From contig JAEPRB010000144.1 of the NCBI GenBank assembly GCA_016758965.1, positions 1 through 64,000 of the forward strand: DNA of 64,000 nucleotides. Reading direction: 5' to 3'. Positions 1 to 11,214 of this stretch are shown piece after piece (the stretch's first letter is position 1; every line of letters starts with the position of its first letter). The DNA is from Circinella minor. Its lineage: Eukaryota; Mucoromycota; Mucoromycetes; Mucorales; Lichtheimiaceae. Under the pieces are notes generated by a model, which was given only the letters and a program-made list of their open reading frames with translations, was not told where the DNA came from and searched no databases. A program made the translations under genes and the position numbers.

Positions 1-432
1 AATAATCTTTGTTCTGATGTGGTAGCTCTATTTTCGACTGCTACCATTCGTTGAAGCAACTCTTCCATAGGGTTAATAATATTTGAGAATTTTTCCTCTG
101 TTTGTTGGTCAGCTTTTAAGGCAAGGCATGCTAGATGACTTGGGTTTGGTCCTGTTTGCGGTGAAAGTGATCGACGATGGGTTACTGTTGATGTAGTACG
201 TACTCGATGACGACTTTCTTGTTTCTCTGCACGTGATATCATGTTTTCAGATAATGTTTTAGGGCCAAAGCCTGTATTTGGCTTTTTTGTTGGGGGGATT
301 TTCGTTATGTAAAGTGGTGTTGCCGAGGAATGGCGTTTGCTGTGTTGTCGAGCCGTGGAAGTGATGATGGTAGATTGGGTGATGTTGTGTGTGTTAATTA
401 ATTTGTCTGACAATGTGGTAGGTGCTCTAATT
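1..432 (-). CDS. Partial unidentified protein, 5' part, runs off the window start
   Basis: On the minus strand one frame is open from about 432 down to base 1 with no stop. It encodes a basic, Ser/Thr-rich segment (ending SATPLYITKIPPTKK, then RAEKQESRHRVRTTSTVTHR) followed by a likely helical stretch (EEKFSNIINPMEELLQRMVA). The frame runs above the first in-frame ATG (242-240) to a TAA next to a possible acceptor (CTAAATTAG, around 432), so the true start may lie in an upstream exon that I could not locate. I do not recognise the family. The basic then coiled-coil layout would suit a nucleic-acid binding protein or a retroelement ORF1-like protein, but this is a guess. The 3' part is outside the window. 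Confidence 0.45.
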
Positions 433-739
433 TAGAAATTTGAGTTGTGTGTTTTAAAAAAATAAAAAGTATATAAGTAGTGCTGAATTGCCGCGCGCGA
501 TACTCGACAGAAGTCTCCAATCTTGTTATTATCTATAATTAATACAATACCCCTTGACAAACATAAATGATTCTAAATTATAATATAACTATAAAAAATT
601 ATTTATTTCATCTTGTCAGAAGGGCAATAGAAGTTCTTTGTAATATACCCTTCTTAATTATTTCTTTTTTTACCTGATAAATATATTCTTAGAGCATATT
701 CTGATATTTATTTAATAAATATCCGATACATTTGAAATA

Positions 740-1190
740 AATAATAAAGTTAGCTCCCTAGTGGAAGCTTTTAACCCTTGGGTAACTTTATTGTATTTTA
801 ATTTAATTTTATGATATTCTAAAAAAGATAAAAATAATCATAAGGTGCATACATTTTAGAATCGAAATATTTTCTGTCTATTTTCAATGGTCTATTAATA
901 AACAAAAACTAACTCACAAAAATGAAAGATATAAATATGGAGAACAATGTTTGTCGATTAGTTTGTTTGGTATGTATAAAAATTGACGTTATTAGAAGTT
1001 CTAAAATGATATAAATCTTACTATAGAGCTACTGAACAAGTGGAACATATAACCTTTCATCTAATAATATCCTATATTCCTTTTCTATTACCTAATAAAA
1101 ATCAGTTTAATCAATATCTGAAACAATTAAAATAATAAAGTTACCCTAAAGGTTAAAATCTTGCAGTGGCGAGCTAACTTTATTATATTT
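740..1190. repeat. Inverted repeat pair, possible MITE-like hairpin element
   Basis: A block at about 740-795 (AATAATAAAGTTAGCTC, then TTTTAACCCTTGGGTAACTTTATT in two parts) recurs at about 1131-1188 as its reverse complement (AATAAAGTTACCCTAAAGG to GAGCTAACTTTATT). Each block is itself partly palindromic: it begins AATAAAGTTA and ends TAACTTTATT. On the right of both blocks the sequence TTCTAAAAAAGATA is repeated in direct orientation. This suggests a small non-autonomous element or a duplicated hairpin whose core was flipped. No coding capacity is visible between the arms. Confidence 0.5.
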
Positions 1191-1864
1191 TAATGTTTCT
1201 AAAAAAGATATTAATTATATAGGTTACGTAGGTATAATACAAATGATTTTTATTGCCTAACTGAAAGATATGAAAAATGGCATAATGGGGGGCATGTCAT
1301 AATACAAACACCATCACCACCACTATTTGCCACTACCATATCTACTATGGATACATTATTAGGATCATTATCTCTATTAGCACCGCCACCATTATCGGCC
1401 TTATACCCTTATTGATATCAATTATACCTTCGTCCTTATCCATAGCACCAGCATTATCATCCTCATCCATGGTACCAATACCGTCACCCTCAACCGCAGT
1501 TCTTTCTCATGGCCCTAGTATTAGGAGAATTGAGTCAGCACTATTACAACCTATTCCATCAAAACCCTTGTTTTCTGTAAATGTAATTATTCCCAAAAAA
1601 AGGGCAAGATGTTGATAAATTCAAATAAAACAAGAACATTATACATACATTATTTTATATACTTTCATAACTTAATGATGTACATCACAAATTATATGAC
1701 ATAATAAAGAAAGTCTTCTTTGAGTAATATATTAAGTCTCTCTCTCTTTTTTTTTTTTTCAACAAAAAAAAAATAATAATAAAAAATAGTAAATTACCCC
1801 CAGGTATATTACTAGGGCCCAACTTTAGGTCGCGTTTTCTTTTTGTTCGTGTAATTTTAAAAAA

Positions 1865-1884
1865 TTTGGCGAAATTTACGCGAC
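1865..1884 (+). promoter_or_regulatory. E2F/MBF-like sites upstream of CAF-1 gene
   Basis: TTTGGCGAAA (1865-1874) resembles an E2F site, and ACGCGAC (1878-1884) contains the ACGCG core bound by fungal MBF. They lie about 50-70 bp before the CAF-1 start codon. Another CGCG occurs at 1831. CAF-1 is an S-phase chromatin factor, so G1/S control is plausible. The identical ACGCGAC lies upstream of SMC1 in this window. Confidence 0.5.
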
Positions 1885-1934
1885 TTAACACTTTTTGTTC
1901 TTTTTTTCTTTACTTTTCAGTAACACATACACTA

Positions 1935-3857
1935 ATGACTTCACCAGATCACCAACTATTAAAAACGACAGCACAGCAACTACAAGCTAGTAATTATTTT
2001 ATATCTTTTTTTTTGTCTCTCACTCTTTATGACTGAATAGATAATGAATGAGAATTATTAATGTATTTTTTAAATAGTGCGTGTCGATGATCCTCCTCCT
2101 CCCCAACCTGTAAAGTATATTTATTCAATCGAACCTCTTATTAAAGTAGAACATAAAAATTATATTAATCTTATTATTTTTCTTATATAGATGCCTGATT
2201 TCTTTAAAGACGGCAAAATATACTTTTATGAACCTAAATTACGAGCAGAAAATCATAATGATATCACAGAAAGTACGTGATTTTTGATTCCTATTTTGGT
2301 ATTCAATGTAACTAGGCGATTAAGAGAACTGAAATAGAAAACTAACCTTACGTATGTACATGTAGGAATTAAACAGTTTCGTAATCATCGAGCATGGATG
2401 GAACAAAACGTTGGGTTACAATCTATTACTGAATTTCCTGTTGACTTTCTCGATGTATTGATTGCTCTTTGTCAAGATAGGTAAGTTGTTATTTGAAGAA
2501 CAAGAAATAGCCACGATAAGAATAACTACTACCTTAACAAAGTAACTTATTTATTATTTGACTGAAAACTAACTTAATAAATTAAAATGATATAGTGATG
2601 AATCCACTGGACAGCTTTCTACTCGTATTAATGAAACACTCTCTCCTTTTTTACGAAATGAACAATGTAATGTAATATAAACTAGAAAGATAAGTCATTG
2701 GGGGGGGGGTGTAATAATTAATTTGATTTTACTGATAATAATGGTAATGATGTTGATGATTATAGATAGTGATAAGTTTTTGGAAGTAATTGAAAATGCG
2801 GTGAAAAACATGGGTACACGTACAAAATATGGTGTTAATCCGAGTGTACTGAAACGACTTGAATGTGGGATTGTAAATATACCTCAGGTCAGTCATTAAC
2901 ACCAATATTATGATAATAATTAAAAACAAAAATGAAGATATTAACTAAAATTAATCAATGTATAGCATCTCTCTTTTTCACGTTGGGAAGTAAAAGAAAT
3001 TAGTCTTCTTCCTTATCAAATTCAAAATATTATCAATGAACGACGGGTGAATCGAACAAATGTAAATTGCTTTTTTTTTCTATTCTCGATAAGATTTATG
3101 TATCTAAGTATTATAATCGTACATTACTTGTTCTCTCTCTAATAATAGAATATTTAATCAACTATTAGGTATCTACATATATCTCAACATGGTTTGAATC
3201 TCTTCCAGTTGAACAACAACTTAGTTTATTACAATCTAAATCCAATCGAAAAACTCAACATGATGAAAATAAAGCTATTGCTATCGAAATGGCTCATGAA
3301 AAAGAAGAAAAACGAAAGAAAAAGGAAGAAGAACGAAGGATACGTGAAGAGGAAAAAAGAAAACGTGAAGAAGAAAAAAAGATCCGTGAAGAAGAAAGGA
3401 GAAAACGAGATGAAGAAAAAAGAAAAAAAGAACAGGTTTGTTATTAGATTACTCTTAAAAATACAATATATTTATTATTTATCTCTTCTTTTTTTTATTT
3501 TTATCATAGTCACAATTACGTCTTACATCTTTATTTACAAAAGCACCCGAAGAAAAATCTACATGTATCGGCCAAAATGGTAAAAAAAAGAGGAAACATT
3601 TAAAGTGATGCAAATAATAATAAGATTTATTTATTATGATTGTATATTAATAGAATCAAATCAAATGAAAGTTAAAAAGAGTATCTTTCCATCATTCTTT
3701 GTTAAAGAACATGTTTCCATGTATTCATGGACTACTGCCAATAAGAAATCGAATCAAGAACTTGATCATCATCTCAAAAATCTTACAACTGACAAATATC
3801 GAGCATGTGAAGGTATTGTAAATAATAATATGAGTATCTGTATTTTTTATATATTAA

Positions 3858-3899
<42 letters not shown>

Positions 3900-5289
3900 T
3901 TAGTATCTAATGACTTACGATGTCAATATCTTAAATCATTAAAAAAATCCAAGCCTGAATTGACTCATAAACGTGGTTCTCGTCATAATATGGACTTACG
4001 AACTATTTTACTTGATCCTGATATGGAAAATTTTAATCAATTACAAATATTAATGAAGTTTTTACAATTTACTGAAGATGTTCGACCTGCTTACTATGGT
4101 AAAAGCAACAACAACATATTTTAAATGTATAATTCATTCATTCATTTATTTATTTATTTTTAAAAAAAACAGGTACCTGGACCAAAGCAAGTAATAAAAT
4201 TAGTGGTCAAACACCACTTGCAAAAGATGAAATTCTTGTTGATTATGATCATGATAGTGAAGGAGAATGGGAACCAGAAGGTGAAGGAGAAGAAATTCAA
4301 AGTGGTGATGAAGAAGAAGAAGATCCAGTATCTGATATCGCTGATCCAGAAGATGTAAGATATGTTTTCTTTTTTTCAACTATTGAATTAAAACTTATAT
4401 AAAATAATATTAGGCAGGCTGGCTTGTTCCTGAAGGATATTTATCAGAAGATGAAGGTGTTGAAAGTGATGATGAACGTGCAAATCAAGTTAGACCAGCT
4501 ATGCGCCCTACTAGAAAAGTAAGTTTTATTTGTTAACGGGTAGAAGTTTTGATTGAGATTTTTGTATTAATTAATTATATAGCATACCGCTATTCGACCT
4601 GTTGTTATTGGTCCCATATTTGATGATGGGAGTTTGACAGAAGATGATCCATTAAAACGTTATTCAACTCGAATGTTATTTGGTAAGTATACTTATTATT
4701 ATCTTAAAAAATAAGAAAACTAAATAATAATTATATAGATTATTCAAATAATAAAGGATATGATCCTTTTTATATTGAAACGGATGATACAACAATGAAC
4801 ACAAAACAAGTACCTACTACAACAGATGATCCTAATAAAAAATCATCATTTACAGAACAACATGAAAATGAACTTATCAATGTAATAAAAATCTTTTTAT
4901 TTAAATATATCTTGTTTTTCTTGTATTAATTTAATTTACTTATATTTTTTTTTATAGATTATTGAAGTAACGAAAGCTGATGGCATACCAAAACTTGTTT
5001 CAGAAGCAAAATCCAATTGGTAAATATTTCTTTTTTAATTCAATAAAAAAAAAACAAGAGTTAACAATAATTAAATTACAGGTTACTACAAGGTGTATCT
5101 AAGCGACAGCTTGAAATGAAAATTAAGGATTTAGCTGTCAAAGAGAAACGTGGATCAGATACGGTAAGATTCTTTAATATAATATTTTTATATAAGATCA
5201 TTGTAATATTGATATTTCCTTTCTTTATATAGAAAGCAACCTACCATGTTAAGGATAATTCAAACAATAAACAACAACAATCATTATAA
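1935..5289 (+). CDS. Chromatin assembly factor 1 large subunit (CAF-1 p150/Cac1-like)
   Basis: Large subunit of CAF-1, the PCNA-linked chaperone that deposits H3-H4 behind replication forks. About 18 exons join in frame into roughly 670 residues, from ATG at 1935 (MTSPDHQLLK) to TAA at 5287-5289. Diagnostic parts in order: a highly charged KER-type helix at about 3280-3436 (runs of KRKKKEEERRIREEEKRKR), then the CAF-1A signature, where the exon ending FTEDVRPAYYG is spliced to TWTKASNKISGQTPLAKDEI (from 4171), then the acidic ED region (DYDHDSEGEWEPEGEGEE, 4240-4350). The conserved segment GWLVPEGYLSEDEG follows at about 4417. Introns are short with GT-AG ends. The gene converges on the Myb-like gene, with 325 bp between the stops. 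Cell-cycle motifs lie just upstream. Confidence in the family is high; a few exon edges near the 5' end are less certain. Confidence 0.92.
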
Positions 5290-5614
5290 TATTCCCATTC
5301 TCTTTTCTCATATTTTTCTCTCACGAGTATTCAAGAAAAATGAAATAAAGATTGTAACTTATTAATGAAATTGATTGTTAATGATATAAAAAAAATTGAA
5401 TTAAAGTTCTGGTATCATATATAACTAAATATATAGAAATATGTCATTCATTTTTTTTTTTTTACAAACAAAATTAATTTGAATATAAAAAATAAAGCGA
5501 AGAAAAAAAAAGGAAACGAAAAGAAAAAAATAGAAGCAAATTGATGAAAAAAACAATTATTAAGGAAAAATTAGGTTGATTGGTGGGTTGGGTTTGGGGG
5601 GGGGAGGGCGGAAA
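5290..5614. other. Convergent 3' intergenic region
   Basis: Shared 3' untranslated space between the CAF-1 and Myb-like genes. It contains AATAAA-like signals (around 5342 on plus) and A-rich and G-rich tracts. No gene seen. Confidence 0.6.
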
Positions 5615-6825
5615 TCAAGTAGAGGAAGAAGAAGAAGAAGAAGAATTGGAAGTAATCGAAGAAGAAGAAGTAGAAGAAGTAGGTGATATCGACGGTGAAG
5701 AAACGTTTTCCAATGCTTTTAAAAAGAAAGATTGTAAATATTCCCATCGATGACTACATAATTTAGCAGTATGTCGACCTTCCAATTTGGCTTCAAGTTC
5801 ACGCCATCGTTCACCAGGATGAGTAGGATTTAACATATGTTCAATTAATATTCGATCATCTTCACGAGTCCATATTTCACAACCTCGAATTGTTTGATCA
5901 AATTTACCAAGAGGTGGTAAATAAGGAACTTGATGTTTTTGAGGTTGTTGAGGTTGATGAGGGGGTGATGGAGGAAAGTGATTCACAGGAGGACTTGAAG
6001 GTGATTTTCGATGGTGATGATTAGATCCTTCTCTTGGAGGTGTAAGTGGTCGCCAATAATTAGTTGTTGAGGCAGATACTGGTGAAGAAGCTAAAGAAGG
6101 AATAGACTCAATTGAAGGTGAAGATGATGACGAGGTGATATCCTATATATATACAAAATAGTTTAAGAGTTAATACCCCCTTTCAACTTATGTTTCTTTT
6201 TTCTCTTTCTTACCCATTGGTCAATAACACCATTCGTTTGATGAAGTTGATGAACAACATAGTCAATCACGTCTTTTGTTGAAGGTTGATGAGTAATTTT
6301 TACACTTTGTTTGGGATTAACTCTTCTTCGTTTTGACTTTGACTTTTTATTGTTATATATAAATGTATAAAAAAAAGTTAGTTATTTATTATATTAAAAA
6401 AAAAAGAAGTGTTTCTTTCTATTTTAAACGAAATAAAATACCTCTTGTTCTTCTTCTTGTTCTTCGTCGTTGTCATCGTTATCGTCAATCAAATTTCCAT
6501 CTTCATCATATTCTACAATTGGCTTTTCTCTTACTATATATACCAAATGATAATTAAGAGTATATGAGTAAAATAATCTTTTAATTCTTTTTTTTTTTAT
6601 TTAACCACACTTTACTCCTTTTTAAAAATAACATTAACCTCTTCGTGGTATTTGTTTCGGTAATGAAGGAGTTCCTGTTAGTTGGTGGTTCAAATATATT
6701 TGTCTTACAGCTGTTGTGGAAAGTCCCGATATACGTGCAACGACCTTTTCAGGTACTCCTGTATGATAAGCACCTACAATGAGCCATCGTTTATCTTCAT
6801 TGGTAGTTTTATGTCCAGGAGCCAT
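5615..6825 (-). CDS. HTH plus Myb/SANT-like domain protein
   Basis: Likely nuclear DNA-binding protein of about 290 residues. Start ATG is 6825-6823 (MAPGHKTTNEDKRWLIVGAY); stop is at 5615-5617. The N-terminal exon reads as a helix-turn-helix of the homeodomain-like kind found in transposase N-termini (VPEKVVARISGLSTTAVRQIYLN). An acidic exon follows (EYDEDGNLIDDNDDND), then a basic exon (SKSKRRRVNPKQS), a Ser/Pro-rich linker, and a Myb/SANT-like module near the C-terminus (EIWTREDDRILIEHM and HTAKLCSHRWEYLQSFF) whose spaced tryptophans fit a single repeat. The tail is a poly-Ser tract. Four introns are supported by GT-AG junctions in frame. Targets are unknown. The HTH with a C-terminal Myb suggests descent from a domesticated transposase, which is inference. 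Confidence 0.75.
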
Positions 6826-7651
6826 TGTTATTTTTCTTTTATTAATAATAGATAAAGAACTAAAGAAAAAGAAGAAAGAGAGAGAGAGAAAGAGAAAGAG
6901 GAGAAAGAGCTGCAGGAAATTATATGTAAAAAGAAAGACCGCTGTATGCCGACAGTTTTGTTAATAAGTTATATATGAGAAAGTATATATATACATGAGT
7001 TACACAAAAAAATAACTATGCACATTATTTTCAGTGAATAATAGACCCAATCAAACGTATATAAATCATTTAAAAAGAAAAGTAATCTTATATATATATA
7101 TTATTATATATTATTATTATTATTATTATTATTATATGTTTGAATACTAATATATGATGATTATGTATTTATCATGTGGTTTTAATATAATCATTTGAAT
7201 ACTTTTTTAATGTGGAATAATAATACTTAATCACTTGATTTAACTCTTTTTTTTTCTTCCATAACTAATTAAACCACCGAAAAAATTCTCTTTTGGATCG
7301 TATTTCCTATTTTATGTGTAACAAAGAAACCGAGTTTATTCATTTAAATATACAACAAGTGTATCATTTTAATACACTTTTTTTTTTTTTTCGTCGTCAA
7401 GAAATAAATTCTTTTCTTTGGGGATCAAATAAAAAAAAAGCTACAAAAAAAAAGCTATAAAAAATTAATAATAAACAATTATAAAGAGAGCCTAATTATA
7501 GACTTTTTTTTTTTTTTTTTAGCCTAATCTCCTCCAAAATTGGATCAGCAGCCAAGACTTTTTTTTGGTTCCTCCTTTTTTTTTTTTTCCTTAAAAGTAG
7601 GCGGGTTCCTTTTTTTTTTATACCTTCTGTCTATTTGAAAAGATTATTTAA
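6826..7651. other. Divergent promoter region
   Basis: Shared upstream region of the Myb-like gene (minus) and the rhomboid gene (plus). It has long A and T tracts, a GA-rich run at about 6860-6910 and a TTA/TAT triplet run at about 7110-7135. No gene seen. Confidence 0.55.
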
Positions 7652-9554
7652 ATGAATCGTGAAGAACAAAACGCGAATCCTGCATTCGCAGCACACTATC
7701 TTCATTCACCACCACCTATATCACATAAAAATAATAACTGGAATGATCCCGGTACAACAACAGATATTCCTTTACATGAAACAAACGGATCACCCCATGT
7801 AGCATTTGCTGCCAAATCACCTTCCATCATTCCATCCCCTGTTTATGCTGAATCGTCTATTGGTTATCCTTCTCCTTCAACTTCTGTTGTACCTCCACCT
7901 ATGCCTATGCATGTATCAACAACAACAAATGAATATACTTCAACAAATCCTCGTAACTTTGGTGTTGATACTTTTCAAACCAATACCCATAATATGAATA
8001 ATAATAATTTTAATAATCATAACGATGGAGGAGGTGAAAAAACAGCAGTAGAAGATATGGGTAAAGATCTTTATAGAAATACAAATACAAATACGAATGA
8101 ACCTACTTATTATGGTAATGCAGCCAAATCTTCTCTACGTTCGGATGGATTTATGCGACTTGAATCTGCAGAAGAGGATCCACAACAACAACAACAACAG
8201 TATAATAATGGACCTTATCAGCCACATCAACAATCATCTCAAATGGGTGGTACATCTTATCCACCCTATTTACAACAACCTATGGATTCTTCTGATAAAC
8301 GAAATTTGGGTATGCGATTGTTATTGGGTCCAGTACGTCGTCCATGGTTTAGTTGGTTATCAGGTTTAGCCATGTTGATTGTTTTAATTGTTGAATTAAT
8401 AAAAAATTCTCAAATGACTGGAAGTGTTATATCAACAATTCCAACATTTAATCCAATGATTGGTCCAAGTTTTCCAGTAAGTTTTATCATTCTTCTTCTT
8501 CTTCTTTTTAAAAGATATATAGATATATATATACTAAATATATAATTGTTTAAATCTTTATAGGTATTGATTAATATGGGTGCACGATTTACACCTTGTA
8601 TGAGAACAATACCAGAATATTCATCTACAACACCATTTAGTAATTGTTTTCATGAATCAGAACAATGTACAGTAGAAGAAATGTGTGGATTTGGTGGATT
8701 TGGTGGTGTCGAACCTAATCAATCATTTCGATTTATTGTACCTATCTTTTTACATGCTGGTATTGTACATTTTATCATGAATATGTTATGTCATTTAAGA
8801 CTAGGTGCAGATCTTGAATGTATACTTGGTGCTCCACGTTATATTCTTCTTTATATGTCTTCTGGTATTTGGGGTTTTGTATTAAGTTCTATCATGTCAC
8901 AAACCAATACAGGTAATTATAAATATATATACTTTATTTAGTTATAATATTAATAAATGAACTCTTAATCTTTTCTATAGCAAGTATGGGTTGTTCTGGA
9001 GCATTATTTGGTTTAATTGGATATATGTTTATTGATGTAATTGTCAATTGGAAAGATATTTCAAATCCTGTTAGAGAATTAGTTAAACTATTAATTGTTA
9101 CTATTATTTCTTTGATATTGGGATTACTTCCAGGTCTTGATAATTTTTGTCATTTAGGTAAAATAAGAGAAAGAAAGACGTATATTTTTTTTTTTGCTTT
9201 GTTGAAAATAACTTTTTATTCTAATATACGTATATAATTTATAGGTGGATTTGTTATAGGTATTGTAATGGGAGCATTCATAGCTCCTATGCGTTCAAAT
9301 ATGACAAAGAGAGGAAAAATGATTACATGGGGTATTCGAGCTATAGCATTTGTTATTTTAATCATCCTATTTGCCGTTACAATTAATGCATTTTATAAAT
9401 CACCCGATCCATCTCAGGTAAAATAAAAAAAAAAAAAACATATATAAATATTTTGCCCATTTTTAATCTAACTAACTAACTATTATTATTATAGATTTGT
9501 CCTGGATGCAAATATCTTTCTTGTCTTCCTGTTAATAATTGGTGTGATATGTAA
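7652..9554 (+). CDS. Rhomboid family intramembrane serine protease
   Basis: Polytopic membrane protease that cuts transmembrane substrates within the bilayer. Five exons join to about 525 residues, from ATG 7652 to TAA 9552-9554. Residues 1 to about 225 are a cytosolic, Asn/Gln/Pro-rich low-complexity tail. The first membrane segment is in PWFSWLSGLAMLIVLIVELI (about 8340-8400). A luminal loop with several cysteines follows, then HAGIVHFIMNML (the conserved HxxxxHxxxN motif, about 8753), the catalytic serine in GCSGALFGLIGY (8987 on) and the catalytic histidine in CHLGGFVIG, split by an intron at 9159-9244. Both catalytic residues are present, so it is probably active. The long disordered tail resembles secretase-type rhomboids of the secretory pathway rather than the mitochondrial PARL type. 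The tail ends in a Cys-rich stretch (ICPGCKYLSCLPVNNWCDM). Confidence 0.9.
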
Positions 9555-9852
9555 ATTATATTTTAGTTTTTAAAAAAAAAGTGTACAAAGTAATGTTTTA
9601 CTACAAATTCAATCTTATTTATAAATAAATAAATAAATATATATATATATGTGTGTATTTAAATAATTACTACTATCAATAACAATAAGAAATGTGTATA
9701 ATGTTTTTTGTGATGTATATATAAAGTTAAATATAGAACAGAAAAAAAAAAGAAAGGTACAGATAATAATAATAATAATAATAGTAGTAGTAGGAAATAA
9801 TAATAATGATAATAATAACAATGATAAAACAAAATGCAAAAAAATTATATAA

Positions 9853-10895
9853 TTAAGGTGCTATCCAATGAGTAATAGTTGTACTATTTCCTAATGTTGG
9901 ATGTAAAACTACATATTTAAAAAAGTATTCCAAATCTCGACGTCGTTGTTCAACAAATGTTGGTGTAAATTTACCCACTACTTTTTTTGGAGGTAATTTG
10001 GGTATACTGGTTTTAAGTCTTGGGTATCTTTTTACCAATTCATCTCGTAAATCAACAAAGTCAGAATATCTTTTACGAACAGAAATAGGTGGTCCCTAAA
10101 TAAAAATAAAAATTGAGTTTCTAATTTAAATATATCCAAGTAATACAAATTAATATATTATTATTATTATTTTACCTTATCACTTAGTACTGTACAATTA
10201 TAACATATATAACTTCCATAACTATAAATATAAATATAAATATAAATATAAATATAAATATAAATATATATTAATTATTAATTTTATTAATTCAATCATC
10301 ATTAAATATATTCCCTTATTTAATAACAAAAACTTACCCAACACCTATTCGTAATGGATGATTTACAATTGCATCTGAAGCAAATAATTCTCGACGTTCA
10401 TTATTATCATCACAATTATATAAACTTATTTGTGTTGTTCCAGGTAATGGTGTTGATCGAGTTGATTTTAATCCTTTAAATAATTTTGGAATTCTTCTAG
10501 TAGATGATGAAGGAGGTGGTTTTTTATTATCCCAATCTTGAACAATAATAGATCTCCGACCAAATGTACGTTGTAAATTACTATCATCATTTTCTTCATC
10601 TTCTTCGGGTATACTTGTATTAATAATTGATGAAGTTGATGATGCGCTACTACTACTACTACTACTGCTACTACTGCTATTACTGCTATTACTACTACTA
10701 TTACTGTGTCTTTCATTTGTTGATAAAAGTGATACTGTAGTTGAAAACGTGGAGGTTGAAGAACTAGTTACCATAATTGGTGTTGACACAGATGGTTTAA
10801 GATTGGCTGTTGGTGTCGTTAATTCAAAAGTATGATTATCATTATTATTATTATTACTCGCACGATCTTTTTAAATAAAATAATCAGCTTTTTTT

Positions 10896-10926
<31 letters not shown>

Positions 10927-11214
10927 TGATTCCCTATTAATAAAAGTATATTTACCACTCATTGCATATTGAAGTCGTTCACGCACATTATTAATAACAG
11001 TATCAGCTTGCAACCGCCATTCTGGATCTTCACATTTAGAATCATTTTCGTCTAAAGCATCTTGAAGTTGAACAAGTTGTTTTATACCTAGATGTAGATC
11101 TTGAGTAGCTTTTTGTAATGTTGAACTAGAAAGAGTTTGTTGTTGTTGACGTAAATTAACCCAGGCTTCTTGGCATAATTCCAATAATTCAGTTAAATGT
11201 TTTTGATAATCCAT
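9853..11214 (-). CDS. PX-domain protein (Ypt35-like)
   Basis: Phosphoinositide-binding protein, probably endosomal or vacuolar. Start ATG is 11214-11212 (MDYQKHLTELLELCQEAWVN); stop is at 9853-9855. The N-terminal exon is predicted helical. Then comes a long Ser/Asn low-complexity linker, including a run of about 12 serines at 10650. The C-terminal PX domain is built from three exons. It contains the phosphate-contacting RYSDF motif (KRYSDFVDLRDELVKRYP), the Pro-rich loop (IPKLPPKK) and the helix RRRDLEYFFKYVVLHP. Position and sequence of the PX domain at the extreme C-terminus resemble yeast Ypt35, though this protein is longer (about 360 residues). Introns are at about 10098-10176, 10225-10336 and 10870-10950. 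Short TAAATA repeats fill the second intron. Confidence 0.8.

Larger units (their letters stand above)
433..1934. other. Intergenic region with repeat pair and low-complexity stretch
   Basis: AT-rich. It holds the hairpin repeat pair at 740-1190 (separate entry) and a stretch at about 1290-1612 of degenerate ACC/ATC/ATT triplets. That stretch stays open in one plus frame only because of its triplet repetition, and it has no good start codon. The last 110 bases form the promoter of the CAF-1 gene. Confidence 0.5.

Noticed and set aside
1412..1615. Plus-strand open frame rich in Ser, Pro and Ile
   Set aside because: No ATG at its start, and its openness comes from a degenerate triplet repeat; no flanking exons or homology seen.
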